Positions 18,392 through 26,725 of a DNA stretch of 64,000 bases are shown here, in pieces (position 1 is the first letter of the stretch; every line of letters begins with the position of its first letter). Source of the DNA: Bradyrhizobium sp. DOA9 (GTDB lineage Bacteria > Pseudomonadota > Alphaproteobacteria > Rhizobiales > Xanthobacteraceae); assembly GCF_000617845.2 (NCBI RefSeq), contig NZ_DF820425.1, positions 69,690 through 133,689 of the forward strand, written 5' to 3'. The translations under genes were made by a program, and so were the position numbers. The notes below the pieces were generated by a model. That model worked only from the letters and a program-made list of their open reading frames with translations. It was not told the DNA's origin and ran no database searches.

Positions 18392-18703
18392 CTATGATTT
18401 CGGAAACTCGTTGAGGAGCTGCGCCCAGATGATCGCGAAGGCGATCAGGCCGCAGAGGCCGACGCCAATGGTGAACCGCGGCAGTCGGCCGATCGCCACC
18501 AGCACCCAGGCCGGCAGAAAGAACAGGCCGAAGACCATGCCGAGCGGAAAGACGGCGAGCCATTGAAAGCCGCTGCCGTCCCCGGGCGGGACATTCGCGA
18601 TATGGTAGAAGGTATAGAGCCAGAACAGCGTACCGGCCGCCGCGACGAGTGCAGCAAGCTTGCGGAAATTGAGGGGCGTCGAGGCGGTCATGATCTGGCT
18701 CAT
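18392..18703 (-). CDS. Small membrane protein of unknown function
   Basis: A 103-residue protein with three predicted membrane helices: LAALVAAAGTLFWLYTFY, WLAVFPLGMVFGLFFLPAW and FTIGVGLCGLIAFAIIWAQL. I do not recognise a family. The start could be ATG 18703 or 18691; AAGGG lies just before the first. It converges on mobA with 5 bp between the stops and is probably unrelated to molybdenum metabolism. Confidence 0.55.
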   Translation of the reverse strand: MSQIMTASTPLNFRKLAALVAAAGTLFWLYTFYHIANVPPGDGSGFQWLAVFPLGMVFGLFFLPAWVLVAIGRLPRFTIGVGLCGLIAFAIIWAQLLNEFPKS

Positions 18704-18815
18704 GTCCCTTGGTCGCTGCGGCGCCCCTCCAAGTTCATGACGTCTTGAACCGGACCGGGAACGGGAGCGACCACAGGTCTGGACATTCTCCGGACGAAGC
18801 CATGGCCGCCCCCTC

Positions 18816-19031
18816 TTGAACACCATCTTCGAATTCGTCGACTTCGTCTTCGACCTCTCCGAGACGATCGATCGCACGAGGCAGCTGAGCAAGCCTGACA
18901 TCGTCGAGGTGCCGCCGGATCCAAAGCCGCTGCCGCCCGCCGCGCGGCGTGCGCTTGCCGAGGCCGACGATCGTGAACGCAAGCGAGAGCAGGCCGCTCA
19001 GGCCGCCAGCGGTACCGACCACGTGTCGTAG
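18816..19031 (+). CDS. Small acidic protein of unknown function, TTG start
   Basis: A 71-residue protein beginning MNTIFEFVDFVFDLSETIDR. Codons end almost uniformly in G or C, as in the real genes here. The N-terminus is an amphipathic acidic helix, then a proline-rich linker (EVPPDPKPLPPAARR) and a charged C-terminal helix. The start codon would be TTG 18816, since no in-frame ATG lies upstream. No family is recognised. Confidence 0.5.
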   Translation: MNTIFEFVDFVFDLSETIDRTRQLSKPDIVEVPPDPKPLPPAARRALAEADDRERKREQAAQAASGTDHVS

Positions 19032-19074
19032 CCGTAGACTCATCGCGCGGCTTGAGTCCGCTGTCATCTATTAT

Positions 19075-21024
19075 CTATGCGGGCCGAAAGCCCGCACGCG
19101 CGAGCGACGCGCGTACCTCGTTCGAGCCGAGCGCGTCGAGAAACGCCTGCACGGCCGGCCGTTGCTTTCGCGCACTCACCAGCGCGAAGTCATAATGCTC
19201 TTCCGCGAGCGGAATGAAACCGAGGCCGACGGCGTGGGCAACCGGCGCAATGGTCATGCCCCAGTCGGCGCGGTGCTGCGCCACGGCGGCGGCAACGGCG
19301 TTGTGCGAGCGCGGCTGGTTCCAATAGCCTTCCGGGCGCGCGCCGCGGAGCAGCCGGTCGATCAGGATGCGGGTGCCGGCGCCCTGGTTGCGGTTGACCA
19401 TGATGCAGGCGGGATCAGCGAGCGCCGCCGCGACGGCGTCCTTCGCACCAAGACCTTCGAAACGTTTGTCGCCTTTGCGGAAGACGATGCCCTGCATCCG
19501 CCGCCAGCCGGCGATCAGTTCGAGGCCTTCGACGAGATAGGGCGTGTTGTAGGTCTCGCTTCTGTCGTCGAACAGGTGGATCGGCGCGAGATCGCATTCC
19601 CCACGCTTGGCCGCCGCAAGCCCGCCGAGGCTGCCGACTGCGATCGAGCGCACGGTGAGGCCGGCATGCGCGAGCTGTGCGGTGACGAGATCGAGGCCAG
19701 TGCAATGGCTGCCGACGATGACGAGATCCGGCACGCGCACATGCGGCGTGAACAGCGTCACCTCGGTTACGGTCCCGGCCGGCATCTGATCGGCAAGTGC
19801 GTCGATGCGCAGGAAGCCGTCCGCCTGTGCAAAGGACGTGATCGCACCGGACCCCTTGCCGGAGGGATAGGCGATGAGGCCCTCCCTGCCCTGGACCAGC
19901 GAGACCATGACGAATTCGGTGCGGCCGAGCTCGGAGGCGATGCGCACCGGCACGGTCGCGTTGACCTTGGCATCGGAGCGCGGCGGCAATCCGGCCATGC
20001 GGCGGAGCACCGGCACGATCATGTCGTGGAAGGTGAACATCGCCGAGGTCGGAAAGCCCGGCAGGATCACCACCGGCTTGCCGTCGCACACCGCAAGACA
20101 CAGCGGCTTGCCTGGCTTGAGCGCAACGCCATGGGCGATGATGCCGGGAGCGCCGAGCCGGCCGATGATGCGATGAGAGAGATCGCCCGCGCCTTTCGAC
20201 GTGCCTCCCGACAGCACCAGCATGTCGGCATCCGCGAGCGCGTTGCGCATGGCGGCTTCGAGCCTGGCTTCGTCGTCCGGAATGGCGCCGACGAAGACGG
20301 CCTCGCCACCGTTTTCGTCGATCGCGGCAGCGACGATGGCGCCGTTGGTATCGTAGATCTCGGCGGGCGCGAGCACCTCGCCGGGCTGAACCAGCTCGTC
20401 GCCGGTGGAGATCACGGCAACCCGCGGCCTGCGCGCGACACTTACCTCGGCGATGCCGCAAGCCGCCAGCATGCCGATCTCGCGCGAGCCGATGATGGTG
20501 CCGGCGCGCAGCAGCGCCTCGCCGCGCGCGATGTCGGATCCGGCATACGAGACGAATTGCCCCGGCGAGACCGCGCGACGGATGTCGATCGCATCCTGGC
20601 CGGCCGGCTGGGTGTGCTCGACCATGACCACGGCATCGGCGCCGCGCGGCAACGGACCTCCGGTGGCAATCGTCGTTGCGGTTCCGGCCGCCACCTGCAG
20701 TATCGGCGCGGTCCCGCAATGGATGGTCTCGCCATTCAGCGCGAGGCGCACGGGCGCGCCCTCGCCGGCCGTCGCGAGGTCGGCGGAGCGCACGGCAAAG
20801 CCGTCGACATTGGAGCGGTCGAACGGCGGCACGTCGATCGGCGCCGTGACATCTTCGGCGAGTGCCACGCCGAGCGCGGCTGCGAGCTTGCGCGTTTCGG
20901 TTCGAAGCTCGCGCGGGAACAAGGCCGCCTCGAAGCGCGCCAAGGCCTCCTCGCGCGAGAGGATCTTGAGGAACTGCTCCTGCTCGAGCGCGCTGCGGTC
21001 CGGTGATCTCGGGATCATCGTCAT
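19075..21024 (-). CDS. MoeA fused to a C-terminal PBP-like (oxyanion-binding-protein-like) domain
   Basis: A 649-residue protein. Residues about 1-420 are MoeA-like (PPFDRSNVDGFAVRSADL near 65, VISTGDELVQPGE near 205, LSGGTSKGAGDLSHRI near 275, LPGFPTSAMFTF near 330). Residues about 430-645 are a periplasmic-binding-protein fold without a signal peptide (IVGSHCTGLDL, GSLGGLAAAKRGECDLAPIH, NRNQGAGTRILIDRLL, ADWGMTIAPVA). The same binding domain occurs in the regulator at 23307. A role in molybdenum or tungsten cofactor insertion with metal or cofactor sensing is inferred. It is the third gene of a tupA-moeA-like-moeA operon. Confidence 0.88.
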   Translation of the reverse strand: MTMIPRSPDRSALEQEQFLKILSREEALARFEAALFPRELRTETRKLAAALGVALAEDVTAPIDVPPFDRSNVDGFAVRSADLATAGEGAPVRLALNGETIHCGTAPILQVAAGTATTIATGGPLPRGADAVVMVEHTQPAGQDAIDIRRAVSPGQFVSYAGSDIARGEALLRAGTIIGSREIGMLAACGIAEVSVARRPRVAVISTGDELVQPGEVLAPAEIYDTNGAIVAAAIDENGGEAVFVGAIPDDEARLEAAMRNALADADMLVLSGGTSKGAGDLSHRIIGRLGAPGIIAHGVALKPGKPLCLAVCDGKPVVILPGFPTSAMFTFHDMIVPVLRRMAGLPPRSDAKVNATVPVRIASELGRTEFVMVSLVQGREGLIAYPSGKGSGAITSFAQADGFLRIDALADQMPAGTVTEVTLFTPHVRVPDLVIVGSHCTGLDLVTAQLAHAGLTVRSIAVGSLGGLAAAKRGECDLAPIHLFDDRSETYNTPYLVEGLELIAGWRRMQGIVFRKGDKRFEGLGAKDAVAAALADPACIMVNRNQGAGTRILIDRLLRGARPEGYWNQPRSHNAVAAAVAQHRADWGMTIAPVAHAVGLGFIPLAEEHYDFALVSARKQRPAVQAFLDALGSNEVRASLARAGFRPA

Positions 21025-21037
21025 GCCAGAACCCTTA

Positions 21038-22144
21038 TCACGCCCGCATCAGATCGGCATCGATCGACGTACCGGCGGCAAATCCCTCGTCGCTGGCCGA
21101 AATGAGCAGCCATGCATCCGCACAGGCGATTGTCTGGAGCGGCCATTCGCCCAAAGCAAGCGGCATCCAGGCACGATGTTCCTCGGCCAGCAAAGCGATC
21201 TCCGCGATGCCGACGCTGGAGGCGATTTTTCGCGCCAGCGGCAGCGACATTTTTCGACGCGGCCGACGCGCCGACAAACGGTCCGCGAGCGGCAGCGCGA
21301 GCGCAAGCCAGGCTGCAAGCGCTTGATCGGACGAGCCGGGCAAGGCGATGACGGGAATCCGTCCCAGCCGTCCGACCGCGGCGGTGCGGCCCGGCTGGAG
21401 CGCAAGGCCGTGCGCCATCACCTCGCCGCACCGGGCGAGGGCCGCGATGGCGGCGTCGTGGCGGCCGACGCCGCTACCGCCAATGATCAGCAGACCATCG
21501 CAGGATGACGCATCGAGCACGTCGGCAATCGACGCCTCATCGCGCGCACGCGCCTGATGCGTTTCCACGTCCAATCTTGCTGCACGCGCGATCTCGGCGA
21601 TCATATGCGTCGTTGCAGTTGCGCCCGGCACGTTGACGATCCGCAGCCGGGGCCGCCGCACGCCGATTTTCTCCAGGCCCGCAACGCGCGCGAGCAGCAG
21701 GTCCGCCGCAGCGACCGGATAGCCCTCGGCGCTGGCAGGCGTGCGTGCCACGATGTCGCTGCCTCCGCGCCGGACACCCTGCCCCGGCGCGCCCTCCGCC
21801 AGCACCTGCGTGAGCGGCCCGGACATCTCCACGGCGCCCGCATCGAGCACGCAGTCGCATCCCGCCGGCATGGCATCACCCGCCTCGACCCATGCAGGGG
21901 CCCTTGCCAGCGGCACGGGTGAGTAAGCGGACGCACCGACGAGATCGCTGGCGGATAGCGCCCAACCATCTGCGGCCGCAATGTCGCGCAATGGATGGGC
22001 GGCGAGCAGCGGAGCGCCCGCCGCGATGCAGCCGATCGCCTCCGCCAGCGGCAACTCCACCGGCATGACCGGATCAACGCCCCGCAGCAGCGCGGCGAGC
22101 GCGGTGTCGAGCGGCGTGAGCGAGGGCGGCAGGCGCTGGGTCAT
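21038..22144 (-). CDS. Divergent MoeA-like protein
   Basis: A 368-residue protein with a MoeA outline but weakened motifs. DIAAADGWALSASDL replaces the usual SAVDGYA region, then GDAMPAGCDCVLD, GLLIIGGSGVGRHDAAI and IALPGSSDQALAAWLALALP follow. Several charged residues expected in the MogA-like active site are missing, so it may be a non-catalytic or specialised paralogue. It lies 13 bp upstream of the MoeA-PBP fusion and 53 bp after the TupA-like gene, all on the same strand. Molybdate or tungstate chemistry is inferred from context. Confidence 0.75.
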   Translation of the reverse strand: MTQRLPPSLTPLDTALAALLRGVDPVMPVELPLAEAIGCIAAGAPLLAAHPLRDIAAADGWALSASDLVGASAYSPVPLARAPAWVEAGDAMPAGCDCVLDAGAVEMSGPLTQVLAEGAPGQGVRRGGSDIVARTPASAEGYPVAAADLLLARVAGLEKIGVRRPRLRIVNVPGATATTHMIAEIARAARLDVETHQARARDEASIADVLDASSCDGLLIIGGSGVGRHDAAIAALARCGEVMAHGLALQPGRTAAVGRLGRIPVIALPGSSDQALAAWLALALPLADRLSARRPRRKMSLPLARKIASSVGIAEIALLAEEHRAWMPLALGEWPLQTIACADAWLLISASDEGFAAGTSIDADLMRA

Positions 22145-22197
22145 GCACCATGAGGACCATGCATCGCGCGCTTTGGCAACCGCCGGCGGTGCCGGCC

Positions 22198-23025
22198 TCA
22201 GCCCCCCGACCTGTCCGAATTGGGGAAGAACAACTGCTGCCCGTCGACCTTGTAGCCGGCGATCGCCGTTTGGCCCTCTGGCGACGTCAGCCAGTCGACG
22301 AAGGTCTGCGCGAGGTCCTTCTTCACGTTCGGGAACTTCGCAGGGTTCACCAGCATCACGCCATATTGGTTGAGCAGCCGCCGGTCGCCTTCGACGACGA
22401 TGTCGAGATGGCCGCGATCGACGAAGGCGATCCAGCTGCCGCGATCCGCCAGCACATAGGCATTGGCGGCGCGCGCGGCCTCGAGCGCCGCGGCCATGCC
22501 GGACCCGGCCTCGCGATACCAGGCGCCCTTGGCGCCGGCAATGTCGATGCCGGCGACGATCCAGAGCGCGAGCTCGGCGGCGTGGGTGCCCGACCGATCG
22601 CCGCGCGTGACGAACGGGGCGCCCTTGGCTTCGATCGCCTTCAGCGCGGTCGCGATGTCCTTGCCCTTCACGCCCGCGGGATCGCTCTTCGGCCCGATCA
22701 GCACATAGTCGCTGTACATCACGTCGTAGCGCTTCACGCCAAAGCCGTCGGCGACGAACTTCTCCTCCTGGGGCCGCGCGTGCATCAGCACGACGTCGAC
22801 CTCGCCACGCCGCGCCCCATCGAGCACCTCGTCGGCGCGCCGCGCGATCACGGTGACGTCGGTGCCGGTCTTGTCGCGGAAGAGCGGCAGCAGATAGTCG
22901 AGCAGGCCGGACTCCTGCGTCGCCGTCGTCGTGGCGAGGACGATGGCGCGGTCCTCCGCGGACGACGACGCCATGCCTGCAACAAGGCCGCAGAGGAGCG
23001 CAAATGCAACGGACAGGCGGCCCAT
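22198..23025 (-). CDS. TupA-like tungstate/molybdate-binding periplasmic protein
   Basis: A 275-residue exported binding protein with an N-terminal signal peptide ending near ASSSAEDR. LATTTATQESGLLDYLLPLF at the mature start is the TupA oxyanion-binding signature, followed by EVDVVLMHARPQEEKFVADG, VMYSDYVLIGP and TRGDRSGTHAAELALW. AGGGA about 10 bases upstream supports ATG 23025. No TupB permease or TupC ATPase is nearby, so it must work with a transporter encoded elsewhere or act as a sensor. Confidence 0.85.
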   Translation of the reverse strand: MGRLSVAFALLCGLVAGMASSSAEDRAIVLATTTATQESGLLDYLLPLFRDKTGTDVTVIARRADEVLDGARRGEVDVVLMHARPQEEKFVADGFGVKRYDVMYSDYVLIGPKSDPAGVKGKDIATALKAIEAKGAPFVTRGDRSGTHAAELALWIVAGIDIAGAKGAWYREAGSGMAAALEAARAANAYVLADRGSWIAFVDRGHLDIVVEGDRRLLNQYGVMLVNPAKFPNVKKDLAQTFVDWLTSPEGQTAIAGYKVDGQQLFFPNSDRSGG

Positions 23026-23050
23026 GATCGGGTTCCCTCAGCTATGACGC

Positions 23051-23066
23051 GATCATGATGATGATC
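23051..23066. repeat. Short inverted repeat in the tupA/regulator interval
   Basis: GATCAT-N4-ATGATC lies 26 bases upstream of the TupA-like start. It is a possible second regulator half-site or a chance AT-rich palindrome. Confidence 0.35.
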
Positions 23067-23142
23067 GATTGCGCCGCACTCGTGACGCGCTTTTGCGCCG
23101 CAAGTCGGGAAACTTCGGCAATATCTTCGAGACGTAGCGCGC

Positions 23143-23165
23143 GAACGATCGCTTTGGGATCGTTC
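23143..23165. promoter_or_regulatory. Candidate operator of the HTH-PBP regulator
   Basis: GAACGATC-N7-GATCGTTC is a perfect 8-bp inverted repeat near the middle of the 281-bp divergent interval between the TupA-like gene and the HTH-PBP regulator gene. Its place suits a shared operator. Confidence 0.5.
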
Positions 23166-23306
23166 ACCAAAGCAGAAATCGCGCGTGCGGATGTGTTGCA
23201 AAGCAGCGAGATCATCAGGCATGGTTCCCGCGACAAATATCTGAAATGCAGAATTCCACCTGCGTCGGACGTCAAAAAGAAGCAAGAATTTGCATAGGAA
23301 TGCAGG

Positions 23307-24200
23307 ATGGAATTCCTGACCACCAGCGAAGCTGCCGACTACCTTCGGCTCGGCGAACGCAAGCTCTACGAACTCGTCACCACCGGTGCGATCCCCTGCA
23401 GCAAGGTGACGGGGAAATGGCTGTTTCCACGGCACGAGCTCGACCTCTGGGTCCTGTCGGGCCTGGCGCGCCCGGCCGGCATGCTGATCGCCGAGCCGCC
23501 GCCGGTCGTCGGCGGCAGCCACGACGAGCTGCTCGATTGGAGCCTGCGCGAGTCCGGCTCCGGACTCGGATCGATGAGCGAGGGCAGCGCACGCGGGCTC
23601 GAGCGCCTGCAGCGCAACGAGGTGATGGCCGCGGCGGTGCACTTCCACGCCCTGGACGGCTCCGACAATCTCGCCGGCGATGCCAGCATCGAAGCGCTGC
23701 GGACCACGCCGGACCTGCATGATGCGGTGCTGGTCGCGTTCGTGCGCCGCGAAGAAGGTCTCGTGCTGCCACACGACAATCCCAAGCACCTGCACGGCCT
23801 GGCCGACGTACTCGCAGCCGGCGCCCGGATGGCGACGCGGCAGCGGGGCACGGGCGCGCAGATGCTGCTCGACGTGCTGCTTAAGCGCGCGGGTGCCTCG
23901 ATGCGGGACTTGCGCCGCATCGAGACGCCGGCGCTGACCGGCCCCGATCTGGCCGAGCTGGTTCGCGCCGGCCAGGCCGATTGCGGCATCGCGACGCGCG
24001 CGGCGGCGCGTTCGGCCGGCCTCGATTTCGTGCCGTTGGTCTGGGAGAATTTCGACCTTGCGATGCGGCAGCGCAGCTATTTCCGCCCCGCCATGCAGGC
24101 CCTGCTCCGCTTCATGACCGAGCGGCGGCTGCGCCAGCGCGCGGAGGAGCTGACCGGCTACGATCCCTCCCCCGCAGGACAGATCCGCTTCGCAGCCTGA
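23307..24200 (+). CDS. HTH regulator with C-terminal PBP-like ligand domain
   Basis: A 297-residue cytosolic protein. Residues 1-55 are an excisionase/MerR-like helix-turn-helix (MEFLTTSEAADYLRLGERKLYELV, then KVTGKWLFPRHELDLWV). Residues about 80-290 are a binding-protein-like domain (HFHALDGSDNLAGD, RQRGTGAQMLLDVLL, GQADCGIATRAAARSAGLDFVPL) closely like the C-terminus of the MoeA fusion at 19075. It is divergent from the TupA-like operon. It probably senses molybdate, tungstate or cofactor status and controls that operon. The ligand is inference. Confidence 0.82.
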   Translation: MEFLTTSEAADYLRLGERKLYELVTTGAIPCSKVTGKWLFPRHELDLWVLSGLARPAGMLIAEPPPVVGGSHDELLDWSLRESGSGLGSMSEGSARGLERLQRNEVMAAAVHFHALDGSDNLAGDASIEALRTTPDLHDAVLVAFVRREEGLVLPHDNPKHLHGLADVLAAGARMATRQRGTGAQMLLDVLLKRAGASMRDLRRIETPALTGPDLAELVRAGQADCGIATRAAARSAGLDFVPLVWENFDLAMRQRSYFRPAMQALLRFMTERRLRQRAEELTGYDPSPAGQIRFAA

Positions 24201-24302
24201 CATTGACGCCTGGCCCCTAATAGTTGCAAAAGAAACCAATTCAGCCCGGGCCAAACCCGGGATTGCAACACCGGCCAATGAGCCGGATCAGGGAGGACAA
24301 GC

Positions 24303-25517
24303 GTGTATCCAACGAGATTTGGACTGCCGGTCGCGGCCGCACTGGCGGCAGCGCTGGTGCCGGGCGCGGCCGTGGCGCAGGTTTCCGACGACGTCGTCAA
24401 GATCGGCGTGCTCACCGACATGAACGGCCCGGCCTCGGCGCCAACCGGCCAGGGCTCGGTGACCGCGGCGCAGATGGCGATCGACGATTTCGGCGGCAAG
24501 GTGCTCGGCAAGCCGATCAGCGTGGTGGTCGGCGATCACCAGCTCAAGGCCGATATCGGCGCTTCGCTGGCGCGGCGCTGGTTCGACGTCGAGCAGGTCG
24601 ATTTGATCGTCGACGTGCCGGTCTCCGCGGTCGGGCTCGCGGTGCAGAACATCGCCAACGAGAAGAAGCGGCTGTTCATCACCCATTCCACCGGCACCGC
24701 GGATTTCCACGGCAAGTTCTGCTCGCCCTATGCGATCCAATGGGTGTTCGACACCCGCGCGCTCGCGGTCGGCACCGCGGACGCCGTGGTCAAGCGCGGC
24801 GGCGACAGCTGGTTCTTCATCACCGACGATTACGCCTTCGGGCACTCTCTTGAACGTGACGCCTCCGCCGTCGTCACCGCCAATGGCGGCAAGGTGCTGG
24901 GCTCGGTGCGGCCGCCGCTGGCAACGCCCGACCTCTCCTCCTTCGTGCTGCAGGCGCAGGCCTCGAAGGCCAAGATCATCGGCATTGCGGCCGGCCCGCC
25001 CAACAACATGAACGAGATCAAGACCGGCGCCGAGTTCGGCGTGTTCAAGGGCGGCCAGCAGATGGCGGCGTTGCTGGCGCTGATCACCGACATCCACGGC
25101 CTCGGCCTGCAGGCGGCGCAAGGCCTGCTGCTGACCACCTCGTTCTATTGGGACATGGACGACAAGACGCGCGAATGGTCGAAGCGCTATTTCGCCAAGA
25201 TGAACAAGATGCCGTCGATGTGGCAGGCCGGCGTCTATTCATCCGTGATGCACTATCTCAACGCCATCAAGGAGACCGGCAGCGACGATCCACTGAAGGT
25301 GGCCGCGAAGATGCGCGAGAAGCCGATCGAGGATTTCTTCGCCCGCAACGGCAAGCTTCGCGAGGACAATCTGATGGTGCACGATCTCTGGCTGGTGCAG
25401 GTGAAGACGCCGGAGGAGAGCAAATATCCGTGGGATTATTACAAGATCCTCACGACGATCTCCGGCGACAAGGCGTTCGGCCCGCCGGACCCGGCGTGCG
25501 CGATGGTGAAGAAGTGA
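24303..25517 (+). CDS. ABC transporter periplasmic substrate-binding protein, branched-chain amino acid type
   Basis: A 404-residue exported protein of the LivJ-like Peripla_BP_6 family. The signal peptide ends near GAAVAQV. IGVLTDMNGPASAPTGQGSV, VVGDHQLKADIGASLARRW and WFFITDDYAFGHSLERDA are typical of the family. The start is GTG 24303 with GGGAGGA nearby. Such proteins in these bacteria bind amides, aromatic acids or branched amino acids; the ligand cannot be read from sequence. No permease or ATPase genes adjoin it. Confidence 0.88.
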   Translation: MYPTRFGLPVAAALAAALVPGAAVAQVSDDVVKIGVLTDMNGPASAPTGQGSVTAAQMAIDDFGGKVLGKPISVVVGDHQLKADIGASLARRWFDVEQVDLIVDVPVSAVGLAVQNIANEKKRLFITHSTGTADFHGKFCSPYAIQWVFDTRALAVGTADAVVKRGGDSWFFITDDYAFGHSLERDASAVVTANGGKVLGSVRPPLATPDLSSFVLQAQASKAKIIGIAAGPPNNMNEIKTGAEFGVFKGGQQMAALLALITDIHGLGLQAAQGLLLTTSFYWDMDDKTREWSKRYFAKMNKMPSMWQAGVYSSVMHYLNAIKETGSDDPLKVAAKMREKPIEDFFARNGKLREDNLMVHDLWLVQVKTPEESKYPWDYYKILTTISGDKAFGPPDPACAMVKK

Positions 25518-25538
25518 CGTAGCGAAACACGCGCAATT

Positions 25539-25624
25539 CGTCATGCCCGGGCTTGACCCGGGCATCCACGTCTTTCCTCAATCGCGGTGACGTGTGGATG
25601 GCCGGGTCAAGCCCGGTCATGACG
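25539..25624. repeat. Intergenic palindromic repeat, CGTCATGCCCGGG type
   Basis: Near-exact inverted arms lie at 25539-25562 (CGTCATGCCCGGGCTTGACC) and 25600-25624 (the GGTCAAGCCCGGTCATGACG region), with ATCCACG / CGTGTGGAT pairing inside. It sits between two converging genes, where its hairpin could serve both as terminator. It is a different family from the 9652 and 16706 repeats. Confidence 0.8.
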
Positions 25625-25644
25625 GCTGTGGGTGCCGCCGCGTC

Positions 25645-26619
25645 CTACTTCATCACGCCGATCTCACGGAAGTACTTTGCGACGCCTGGATGGATCAGCT
25701 CCGGCCTCGGCGCCGCCGCGACGGTGTTTGCCGCCGTGGTCTCGCAGGCTTGCGCCAGCTTCTTGCAGAACGTCGCCTCATTGCCGTGCAGCGTCCTGGC
25801 GAGGCGGTAGGCGACGTCGTCGGGCAGATCCTCGCGCGTGAGGATGAAGCTCCAGGAGCCGAGCGAGGCGATCGGCTCGGTCTGCTTGGGGTAGGAGCCG
25901 GCCGGCACGGTGAGCGGTTTCAGGAACGCATGCTTGGCGCGGATGCGCGCGATCTCGTCCGCAGCTGGCGCGATGAAGCGTGCGCCCGATGGGCTCGATG
26001 CGACCGCGGCGAAGCCGGGCCAGCCGATGCCGGCGCCCCAGAGCGCAGCGACGCGGCCGTCCTCGACCATCGCCGGGCCGTCGCCGGCGCGGTCGAGATA
26101 AACCGCCTTGAAGTCCTCGTCCTGCTTGAGGCCGAGACCATCGAGCACATAGCGCGCCAGGATCGGCAGGCCGGAGCCCCTGGCGCCGAACGCGACGGGC
26201 TGACCGACGAGATCGCGGATCGTCTTGAATGGACTGTCGGCGCGCACCACGAATAGGCCGGGATTGGAATAGATCGCGGCGAGGATCTTCAAGCGCACAG
26301 GCGCACGGCCGATGCCGGCGAAGGCCTCGTAGGCCGGCTCGCCCGCGACCAGCGCGAGATCGAGCTCGCTTTTTTCCAGCAGCGGGATGTTCTCGTTGCT
26401 GCCCTTGGTGTTGCGCGGGGCGATGGTGAGTTGCGGATCGGCCGCGTTCATCACCTCAGCGAAGGCGTTGCCGTAGAGCGGGAAGCCGCCGCCGGGCGTC
26501 GCCGTTCCCAAGCTGATCGTCGAGCTGATCGTCGCGGTCGGAATGGCCGTGCCTCCGGTCTGGGCGGCGGCGGGGCTGGCGAGCAGCGCCGCGCCGAGAA
26601 GGATCATCGCGAATCTCAT
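25645..26619 (-). CDS. TAXI family TRAP-type solute-binding protein
   Basis: A 324-residue exported protein. ATG 26619 begins a clean signal peptide (MRFAMILLGAALLASPAAAQ) with AGGGA upstream, so the longer frame is not used. SLGTATPGGGFPLYGNAFAE is the TAXI-family opening, followed by TKGSNENIPLLEKSELDLAL and VAFGARGSGLPILARYVLD. TAXI proteins deliver acids or amino acids to fused DctQM membrane partners, none of which is seen here. It is divergent from a Bug-family gene with 106 bp between them. Confidence 0.87.
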   Translation of the reverse strand: MRFAMILLGAALLASPAAAQTGGTAIPTATISSTISLGTATPGGGFPLYGNAFAEVMNAADPQLTIAPRNTKGSNENIPLLEKSELDLALVAGEPAYEAFAGIGRAPVRLKILAAIYSNPGLFVVRADSPFKTIRDLVGQPVAFGARGSGLPILARYVLDGLGLKQDEDFKAVYLDRAGDGPAMVEDGRVAALWGAGIGWPGFAAVASSPSGARFIAPAADEIARIRAKHAFLKPLTVPAGSYPKQTEPIASLGSWSFILTREDLPDDVAYRLARTLHGNEATFCKKLAQACETTAANTVAAAPRPELIHPGVAKYFREIGVMK

Positions 26620-26725
26620 GGTCGTCCCTGACGGAGCCGCGTCAACACCGACTTGCGGCGATATAGGCAGAAACCGGTTTTTGTGAAAGCATGCGGCCAA
26701 CGACAATAGAACAATGGGAGGTGTC

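Noticed and set aside
18949..21006. 685-residue forward open frame
   Set aside because: It is antisense to the MoeA-PBP fusion and has shadow-frame composition.
23042..23215. 57-residue reverse frame between the TupA-like gene and the regulator
   Set aside because: It covers the inverted repeat, has no good ribosome site and mixed codon use; more likely a regulatory interval.
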